From Paguma larvata (taxonomy: Eukaryota > Chordata > Mammalia > Carnivora > Viverridae): a DNA stretch of 64,000 bases. The notes beneath the pieces are model-generated. The model worked only from the letters and a program-made list of their open reading frames with translations. It was not told where the DNA came from and searched no databases. The DNA is taken from NCBI GenBank assembly GCA_030068075.1, contig CM057843.1, positions 16,070,370 to 16,134,369 on the forward strand, in the 5' to 3' direction. The position numbers were made by a program, and so were the translations under genes. Below, one piece after another: positions 56,151 through 64,000 of this stretch (its first letter is position 1; each line of letters begins with the position of its first letter).

Positions 56151-56934
56151 ACGGCCCTACATTTGTATTGTCCACACAGTCAAGTGGATCTTCCTCCTGC
56201 ACTGACCCCATGAAGAAGGGGGAGCAGTAAGAATTCTGCCTCTGTGGCTACACATACTACTCACTTGTCCCACTGAAGAAGGGTTCCATTATAGACGGAG
56301 CCCTGGAAACGTCCCTGAGTGTCCAGCACAAGGCGCCCACGACGTCTCTAGCCCTCAGGGAGTATCTTTTCTTGAGTAATTCTTTGGCGATTTCAGGAGT
56401 AATGAAGAAGCACATCAACCACGGAAGTTACTAAGTTAGTCATCTATCTTTCCACGTCCCATTGGTTTGACCTAACTCACGGAGGGCCAAACGGCTGTAC
56501 TTGCTCTACTGAATTCAAAAAAATATATACATAACGGGGGAGCCCCTCCCCCAAATTATAGTCTACAGTAGAGCATTCAAGGATTTAATCTATGCGGTTT
56601 TGATTATTTAAGAGTAACCTTGAAAGTTCATGCCATGTAGCAATTTGTACTATTTCTGAGCCAAAAATCGGAATCACACAGGAGAAAAAGAGAGATGAGC
56701 TGGGGGAACGATCCGGGGACAGCATGGCGCACCTCTCACTGGGACTCCGCGGGGTTCTGCTCACCAGACTCGGGTTCTGGTCAAAAAGTCTCTCATTGCT
56801 TCTGAGAAACTTAAAAAAAAAATTTCTTATCTCTTTTTGAACCATAGAATGGAACTCAAATCCTTCAGAATCACGACCACGGCCACCGGTGACCCGTGTG
56901 GGGAAAAAAGAGATTAAAAGACAACACAGAGCTT
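56151..56934. other. No gene or repeat recognised
   Basis: Unassigned 780 bp. Confidence 0.4.
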
Positions 56935-56935
56935 G

Positions 56936-57153
56936 AGACAGCCGGGTGGCTCTGGTGGTTAAGCATCCGACTGCAACTCAGGTCATGATCTCAGAGTTCA
57001 TGGGTTCGAGCCCCGCATCGGGCTCTGTGCTGATGGCTCGGAGGCTGGATCCTGCTTTGGATTCTGTGTCTTCCTCTCTCTCTGTTCCTTCCCTGCTCAC
57101 GTTCTGTCTCTCTCTCTCTCTTTCAAAAATAAATAAACATTAAAAAAAAAAAA
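56936..57153 (+). mobile_element. Feline CAN-SINE, sense
   Basis: Head slightly diverged (gacagccgggtggctctggt), B box gttcgagcccc intact, (CT)n near 57107-57121, tail aaaaataaataaacatt. TSD unclear. Confidence 0.94.
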
Positions 57154-57189
57154 GCACAAAAGTATTAGGAAAACTTTTCTGAGGGAAAG

Positions 57190-57680
57190 CCCGTCTTACA
57201 GTGAGAGTCAGGAATATGGAATTTTCAGTACATATCCCTGATGTATACCAAGGGCGCCCTGCGTTTCCTAGTGGTCAAATTTTGCTCACTCATCAGACGC
57301 TGACTGGGAGCCGGGGGTACAGGCTAGTGACCGTCACCTGCACTGACCCGCCTTCCTTCTTAGGTCGACCCTCCTGGCTCCCCCGTAGGGTTAGGTGGGA
57401 CTGTGTGGCTAACTGGAGACCATGAAACATGAGCGGAAGTGACTTCGGTCACTTCCGGGCTGGGGCCTCATAAAGCTGGTGGGCGATCTTCTCTGAGCGG
57501 GGAGTGAGGAGACCACGTGATGGGAAGGCAGCGCCTTGAACCGGAAGTAGCTGGAATCCTTGAGAGCTTCCAGACCACACTGGCTGTTGAGCAGCCTGGA
57601 AGTAAACCATTGTCGCTTAACCCCGAGGTCCCGGGGTTTAGTTGTTACTGTATCATTATTGACAACCACTCCCGCTAACA
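57190..57680 (+). repeat. Ancient LTR-like or L1 3'UTR-like repeat, family uncertain
   Basis: 'gtgggactgtgtggctaact', 'atgagcggaagtgacttcgg', 'tcacttccgggctggggcct', 'gcttaaccccgaggtcccgg' and 'ggtttagttgttactgtatc' match a widespread old mammalian repeat whose 3' part reads 'gttaagccactgagattttgg'. I am sure it is repetitive, not which family. Confidence 0.55.
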
Positions 57681-58228
57681 GAAGTGCCCACCATGTACCC
57701 TGAGTGATAAAAAGTCACTAGCAGAAGCATCTTTGTAGAACAACGAAAATTTATTTGTAAGAAAAATTATTTTCATAGGTTAAAGTCCAAAGGCATATGC
57801 ATGTGAAATATATCTGTGTGTCTAGAAAATGTATTTTATAGACAGTACATATAAAATCTGTTGAGAGCTGACAGGGTGGTAATAACTGTTGTTCTTTTTG
57901 CAATTTGTTTCCACCCCATTGTCAGAGAGAAATTTCTCAGAGACAAACTACAAACGGGACCTTGTTACATCCCTGTTAGAATCATCTGGAAAGTGCAGCC
58001 CTGGATTTAGCTATTTGTACTTCCTCTCGGAGGTAAATGGAGTCGAGGCAGTACCTGTGATAAATACTGTAGAACTGAAGAAAGCCAAGCCGCGAACCTA
58101 GGAAAGCAACATTGGTCACGCTGCGTGGTCTTTCCTGGGCTCCCAGCAGAAGTGCAGCTGGCAGGGGAGATATTCAGGTCACACCAGGGGAACGAGACAC
58201 CCATGCAAAATGAGGGCAGCAGGGTCGG
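57681..58228. other. No gene or repeat recognised
   Basis: Unassigned 550 bp. Confidence 0.4.
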
Positions 58229-58413
58229 AGCGCCTGGGTGGCTCGGTCCGTTGAGCGTCCGACTCTGGATTTTGGCTCAGGTCTGATCTCACGGTTCGTG
58301 GGATTGAGCCCCACATCGGGCTCTGTGCTGAGCCAGGAGCCTGCTTGAGATTGTCTCTCTCCCTCCCTCTCTGCCCCTCCCCCCACCCACAGTCTCTCTG
58401 TCACTCTCAAAAA

Positions 58414-58456
<43 letters not shown>
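58229..58456 (+). mobile_element. CAN-SINE with (AAAT)n tail
   Basis: Head ggagcgcctgggtggctcgg. A shortened middle ('gtgctgagccaggagcctgc') marks an older subtype. The tail is about 12 aaat units (58407-58456). TSD not clear. Confidence 0.95.
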
Positions 58457-59338
58457 CTAGCTCATTCTTTCCTTTCGCACGAAAATGTCCACATACACAG
58501 GAACATGCCTGTACGTGTTTCATCTCTATGAACATCTTTGTCTTTCCTCGGTAGGGGCCGAACCTTCCCGAAGCCCCCTGAAGGAGCCAGCAAGTTTATT
58601 TGGCCGCCTGTGACCGTCCCCTGAGGTACTCTCCTGGACCACTCCTCTCTGCTGCCCTTCCCAGGCAATAGGACTTGCTAAAGAAATGGTCAAAACGGAC
58701 CCTTCCGGCTCCCCTGTCCCCCAGGCCCCCGCTCCGTTGGTAACGGGGAGTCGATCTAATAAAGGCAATGGCTAACGCATTCATGATCTTGGCAGGTGCC
58801 TGCGTTTTCGCCAGAATGTAACTGATTTGCATGCTAATTGCGATATCAAGACACAATCATCCCAGAGGTGCTGAACTCTTGGTTACGCCTCTAATAACCG
58901 TCATGACATTATTATTCTCTCTCTCCAGGACTCAACTTCCTCCTTTGTCAGAAAGAAACTGCTTCATGCCTACGATTCTGATCCCATGGGATGATTCTAG
59001 TCTCCGCAGGCCGTTTCCGGTACCCCCTTCTCAGGAGAGACGTAGAGGAGTGACAGAAAGGCTTGGTCACCCTAGGCCACCTGCCAGCCACGTGAGGGCC
59101 CCAAAGTGTCAGGACTGAACGACATGAAGAGTGTAAAACTGATGTATGAATTATTAGCAGAAACCATGTAGACGGACAAGAAGTTTGGGGTGGGGGGTGG
59201 GGGGCAGAGGAATAAAATGTGCGTAGATGGAATCTACATTCCCTGAGGGCAAGGCAGGCTGTCAAGGAGAAAAGAGACCTGTGACACTTCAAAGCTCCCA
59301 GTCCATAACCTGCAATGTCCTGTTTTTAAGTATTGTTT
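58457..59338. other. No gene or repeat recognised
   Basis: Unassigned 880 bp. A G-rich run with potential to form a G-quadruplex sits at 59188-59206. Confidence 0.4.
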
Positions 59339-59355
59339 AAAACATCACCTTAGGG

Positions 59356-59590
59356 GGGCGCCTGGGTGGCTCAGTCGGTTAAGCATCTGACTCTTGATTT
59401 CAGCTCAGGTCACGTGCTCCCAGTTCATGAGTTCGAGCCCCGAGTTGGGCTCTGTGCTGACAGCTCAGAGCCTGGAGCCTGCTTCGGATTCTGTGTCTCC
59501 CTCTCTTTCTGCCCCTCTCCCACTCGTGTTCTGTCTGTCTCTCTCTCTCAAAAAGAAATAAACCTGAAAAAAAATTTATTAAAAAGTAAG
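59356..59590 (+). mobile_element. Feline CAN-SINE, sense
   Basis: Head ggggcgcctgggtggctcag, B-box region gttcgagccccg, tail aaagaaataaacctg. Flanks aaaacatcaccttagg (59339-59354) and aaaagttgaccctagg (59591-59606) look like a diverged TSD. Confidence 0.96.
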
Positions 59591-60414
59591 AAAAGTTGAC
59601 CCTAGGCGGTCAAAGATAGAAACATACCAGCCGACAAAGAAGGAGGACAGGAATGATACCTTTGAGACGTAGCACAGCGACTCATTTCTTGTCTTCTTCC
59701 AAATCGTGAGAGCAAAGTGTGTTCAGTTTCATCATTTGCTGTGAGGTGAGCCGCAGTTTTTCCATAGTTCCTCATGACCAGGCTGTTTTTTCCATTCTTC
59801 ATTTGCTGGGAGTTTCGATCATGCATGGGTTTTGCATCTTATCCAATACTTTTTCTGCCCAGACTGAGTGGATCATGAAATGTTTTCTTTTCTCCTGTTT
59901 TCCTAGAGAAATATGCTGATCGATTTCCGAATGTTAAACCACTCATCCATCCTTGAGGGGGGAAAAAAAACCCTCGCTGTCTCATGATGCGTTCTCATTT
60001 TTATATATTTCTGACTTCAATTCACTCATGTTTGGGTAAGGACATTGGAGTCTGCGCTCGTGAGACAATTAGGTCTGCTTTTCTCACAATGTTCTCGTCT
60101 GGTTTCGGAATCAGGGTTATGCTAGCCTCGCGTTTTCGGACAGAGCGTGCGTAAAATTCGTTTTATTTCTTCCTTAATTGTTTCATAGACTCTACTAGGA
60201 GAACTCTCTCGCACTGTGCTTTGTTGGAGGGAAGGCTTCAAAGGGAATTAAATTTAATTTGGGGTATTTAAACTATTCATATCACCTATATCTTCTCGTG
60301 ATTCTTTTGGCGATTTGTGTCTGTCAAGATATTGTCCCGCGTCATCCCCGTTGTTAAATTTAATGACATCAATGTGCTCAGGATATTTTCTTCCTGTCTT
60401 TAAAATATCTGTGG

Positions 60415-60655
60415 GGGGCTGCCTGGGTGGCTCACTTGATTAAGCATCTGACTTTGGCTCAGGTCATGATTTTGAAGTTTGTGAGTTCGAGCCCTGCGTC
60501 GGGCTCTGTGCCGATAGCTCGGAGCCTGGAGCCTGCTTCGGATTCTGCATCTCCCTCTCTCTCTGCCCCTCCCTTGCTTGCACTCTGTCTCTCTCTCTCT
60601 TAAAAATAAACATTAAAAATTCTTTTTAATAATAAAATAAAATAAAACAAAATAA
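60415..60655 (+). mobile_element. Feline CAN-SINE in L1, sense
   Basis: Head ggggctgcctgggtggctca, tail passes into aataaaataaaataaaac units. TSD aaata(t/c)ctgtgg at about 60403-60414 and 60660-60671. Confidence 0.96.
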
Positions 60656-61404
60656 AATGAAATACCTGTGGAATCTACACTGATGCCGGTCTTTATTCCT
60701 GATACAAGGCATCTGTATTTTCTCATATCCTTTATCAGACAAACTACGAGGAGGGTCAATGCACCAGGTGTTAAACTAGAAGTTTTTTCAACGTGATTGA
60801 TCTTCCAAAGAGCCACCCTTCAGTGTTCCTGATTTTTCTCTATCGTTCATTTTGCATTTCACTGATTTCCGATCTTATCTTTATTATTTCCTTCGTTCCA
60901 CTTATTTGGGGCTTAATTCGCTCTTTCCCCCTCCCCCCCCAGTACCTTAAGTCATATTTAAGGAAGTGTAGGTGATTGATTTTAAACCATTCTTCCTTCT
61001 GATAGAAGCATTCCGAGCTCCAAATTCCTCTGTGTTTGCTGCATCCCTCAAATTTAATGCATTGTGTTTTCTTTTAGCATTCAGTTAGAAACGTTTCCCT
61101 TATGATTTCTCTTTTCACCTGGAGGTTATTCAGGGGCACCGGGTAAGCAGAACCTATGTTCTAAATAGCTGGGGATTTTCCAGCTCTCTCTTCGTTTTAA
61201 CTTCTAATGTATATCCATTGTAGTCAGAGAACATGCTCTATGTGATCGCCTACTTTGGTATTTATTAAGATTTGCTTTATGGCCTATGATCTATCTTGGT
61301 GAACGTTCCATGGGTACCAGAAAAGAATGTGTATTTTACTGTGGATGGGTATAGTTCCATAGATATCAATTATTTAGGTTAAGTTGAATGATGGGGTGGT
61401 TCAT

Positions 61405-61625
61405 TTTTTTTAATTTTTGTAATGTTTATTTATTTTTGAGAGACAGAGAGACACAGAACATGAGCGATGGAGGGAAAGAGAGAGAGGGAGACACAGAATC
61501 TGAAGCAGGCTCCAGGCTCCGAGCTGTCGGCACAGAGCCCGACGCGGGGCTCGAACTCACGAACCGCGAGATCATGACCTGAGCTGAAGTTGGACACCCA
61601 ACCGACTGAGCCACTCAGGCGCCCC
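61405..61625 (-). mobile_element. Feline CAN-SINE in L1, antisense
   Basis: Tail complement tttttttaatttttgtaatg, head complement 'caaccgactgagccactcag' and 'gcgcccc'. The L1 reads on across it, but the TSD is not evident. Confidence 0.95.
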
Positions 61626-61885
61626 CAAATCTTTCTATAGTCTTACTTCTTGTCCCATATTCTTGTTCTGTCAATTATGGAAAAAGAATGGTTAAAACCA
61701 CCAACCATAATTACACATTGTCTGTTTCTCACTTGTAATTCTGTCAGATTTCATTTTTATCATTATGAAATCATCTCTGATATTCCTCCTTGTCTTGAAG
61801 TCTAGTTTTTCTGACGTTGATGTCGTCGCTCATGCTTGCTTACGATCATTGATTACATGGGCTATATTTAAGGCGTGTTTCTGTT

Positions 61886-63215
61886 AAGCTATGTGTGGCT
61901 AGTTACACATTTTGGGGGCAACTTTATCTCAAAGCCCTAAGAGCATTGAGAGTAACAAATTTTAATTTTAAAAAGCCAACAAAGAAAGCCGACTTTCTTA
62001 GCCTACGTTAGTATTTCTCAGTCAACAGCTGCCAACAAATGTCATTAGCACAGAGAGGAGTGTAAGATTGGGTCCATGCTGGACCAGAACAAAAATGAAT
62101 GGTACTCGTTTACGTCCAACACGAATTGCCGTGAGCCATAGGATCTGCGTTCAACTAAAACGATATATCCATGAAATCAAGTATTCAGTTCAAGCGAGAT
62201 ATATCAAAATCTTTATCGATTATACAAAAATTGAGGTAGCAGGCTAGCTAGATGATTGTTTTAGACATCCCATTTTAGACATCATTTAATGACTTTTACG
62301 AATGGACTGACCGCTTTGGAGGGATTTCAGACGCTTTATTATTTGAACTTCCAATTTACCTCCAGACCCTGAGCTGCATCCAAGGGTGAACAGACCACTC
62401 AATTGTAAATTCTGTTTTGACTCTGCCATCGACACCACTGACAGACTCTCCTGTAATTATTTCAAAAATATAACTGGGGTGAAGGCCGTGTGGACTACAA
62501 GAGCAGTAATTTAGTCTTTCCCAGTGGCCAGATTAGATGACTAGAGCTCTCGTCCCCCTGATCTCTCTGCCAACCCTCGAAGGAGTGTGTTTATAACGGT
62601 GTTCCCACGAACTACAGCCTAGTTCAAATGCCATTCTTCCACTCTGTACAAGAACTTGGCCTTTCAGGAGCCTAAGGCAGAGAAGGTGGAGCGATGGAGA
62701 CCATTACCGTGGACAAACATCAATGTCTGAATGTAGCGGAATTTTCTTTATCAATCTTGGTTCAACTGGATAGGAAATCGAAGAGCCACAATCATTGGAA
62801 ATAAAGCCTCTGGGGAGAAATTATTAATAACAATCACACTAAGTCTTTGATATTCCCAAAGGGTGGCAATGAATCATGAACCTTCTACATACAGGTTTAA
62901 GGCCAAATTGGAGGGGCATGAAAAAACAGATTCTTCTGAGCAGAAGTAGTTGACTTCAATGGATGTTCATAATCTCCATCCAAGGTCTATGAACACCTGT
63001 AGGAATCTACCTAGATAATCAAGTGCAGCCTTTCATTTCTAATTCTGATACTTTCCAAAATAGTCAGATGTCTCTTGGCCGGTGGCTCTTCGGGGCACCA
63101 ATTCTACTCTAAGCTTGACTTAAACTCTTTTAGCCCATAACTCCTAGAGTAGATACAGAAGAATAATGTTATCTGCCACAATGTTTGAGGACAGGTCAAC
63201 TAGAAGTAGGAGGAC
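61886..63215. other. Low-repeat stretch, no gene recognised
   Basis: No transposon over 1.3 kb. 62000-62500 has even composition with TAAT/ATTA and E-box-like CAGCTG sites and resembles conserved non-coding DNA, but conservation cannot be seen from one sequence. 'gacatcccattttagacatc' at 62265 contains a short direct repeat. Confidence 0.35.
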
Positions 63216-63218
63216 AAG

Positions 63219-63255
63219 TATCTATCGATCGATCGATCGATCTATCATCTATCTA
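63219..63255 (+). repeat. (ATCG)n / (ATCT)n microsatellite
   Basis: Five atcg units flanked by atct units. A self-complementary, CpG-bearing tetranucleotide (tcga) repeat is unusual. Confidence 0.95.
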
Positions 63256-63544
63256 CTAAAACTTTAGGGAGTGAATGGAAATTTTTGTCCAATGATCCTT
63301 GCTTCTTAGAGTTGAAAACTCAGTCTCCAACAGGCTTAACTAACCCGTCTTAATTCAATCCATTTTTTTCTAATAAGTACAAGCATTTCAGAGCAAGAAC
63401 TAATGCATGCTAGATTAAGACTGAATCTGATAAAAGAGACGCATGCAATGATATAGAAAAAAGGGCACAAGGTTGGAAAGCAAGATCTGAACCAACTTCC
63501 ACTTTTCATTCTCTTCAATCCACAGCAGTGAGAAAGACCTGTTT

Positions 63545-64000
63545 CGATCCTAGAAGATCACCCATCTGCTTAGAACCATCGAGGGGCTTCCCACTGCGCT
63601 TACAATCTAGACCCCTCCTCTGAGTCGCTGTCTGTTATTTGACCCCCAAAGTCTTGGCACCAGCTGGTTCCGCTTTCCATGGAACGTTTTACAGGGTTAT
63701 TTGAGTGACTAGCTCCTCCTCATTACGCAAAAGGCACCTTTTCAAAGAGGAACGCCTGGAAGTCACAGACCTTGACATCCTGCGACTCGATGGATCTGTA
63801 TCATCTGGATTTAATTCTGTCTCTGTCTGAAATTGTCATCGATTTGCCTATTTCTGTATTGCCTGCCTCCTGCACTAGGACATAAGTTCCCTGAAGGCAG
63901 GCGCCTGGCTGTCCTGTTCCCCCAAACCTAGAATAGCACCCGTCACACCACAGGTTCTCAATGAACAGGTGTTGACTGAACAAATACAGTACGATTTTGA
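63545..64000 (+). repeat. L2 LINE 3' end, sense
   Basis: 'ccatcgaggggcttcccact', 'cgcttacaatctagacccct', 'ctcctcattacgcaaaaggc', 'aggacataagttccctgaag', 'gcaggcgcctggctgtcctg' and 'ggttctcaatgaacaggtgt' follow L2 to its end. It continues to or past the window edge. Confidence 0.85.

Larger units (their letters stand above)
59690..61885 (-). mobile_element. L1 ORF2 region, antisense, with two SINEs
   Basis: Complement of L1 ORF2. Reverse-transcriptase-region remnants lie at 59815-60130 ('tggtttcggaatcagggtta') and 60820-60910 ('gttcctgatttttctctatc'). Then come 'ttcaggggcaccgggtaagc', 'ggggattttccagctctctc', 'gtagtcagagaacatgctc', 'ctatcttggtgaacgttcca' and 'gaatgtgtattttactgtgg', and after the second SINE 'aaccaccaaccataattaca'. 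No intact frame. Confidence 0.88.

Noticed and set aside
1..64000. A hidden multi-gene or novel defence or biosynthetic system
   Set aside because: The window is mammalian intergenic or intronic DNA with no supported coding gene; the notable features are retroposition events and repeat structure.

Overview
The window is non-coding nuclear DNA from a carnivore, most likely a cat (Felidae, or at least Feliformia). The key evidence is about 44 copies of one tRNA-derived SINE. The copies begin close to ggggcgcctgggtggctcag, carry a B box like gttcgagcc, continue through a CT-rich body (ctctgtgctgacagctcag, then tctgtgtctccctc) and end in an aaaataaataaac tail. This is the feline CAN-SINE type (SINEC_Fc-like) and differs from the dog SINEC_Cf head. 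I found no credible protein-coding gene. The long open frames lie in low-complexity tracts, in SINEs or in unrecognised sequence with no coding support.

Layout. 1-3.4 kb: low-repeat, GC-richer sequence with an L2 relic. 3.4-5.4 kb: a MIR split by a SINE, then a polypyrimidine tract of about 630 bp. 5.5-9.5 kb: a long antisense L1 with two SINEs in it. 9.8-13.9 kb: a CA microsatellite, sense L1 pieces, a MER5-like DNA transposon and a large AT-rich tandem array. 13.9-16.2 kb: mostly unrecognised. 16.2-26.4 kb: dense SINEs with L1, MIR and L2 relics and a U6 snRNA retropseudogene. 26.4-30.2 kb: low-repeat. 30.2-35.5 kb: a 157-bp AT-rich duplication, then two sense L1 pieces, the second split by four SINEs. 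35.5-42.7 kb: low-repeat sequence, SINEs, a MIR and an antisense MaLR LTR. 42.7-50.2 kb: L1 and HAL1-like relics, a (GGAA)n array, and an L2 carrying a SINE insertion with an inverted 5' half. 51.5-55 kb: CpG-rich antisense L2 and L1 relics. 55-61.9 kb: SINEs and a further antisense L1. 61.9-64 kb: low-repeat sequence ending in a sense L2.

Nothing here works together as a gene system. The window is a record of retroposition: ancient L2/MIR, then L1, MaLR and MER5, then waves of feline SINEs. Target-site duplications (TSDs) are readable for roughly thirty SINE copies, so insertion order can be worked out. Low-repeat stretches could hold distal regulatory elements, but that is inference. Repeat families were assigned by recognising consensus features, not by a database search, so subfamily names and edges are approximate, generally to within about 10-30 bp.
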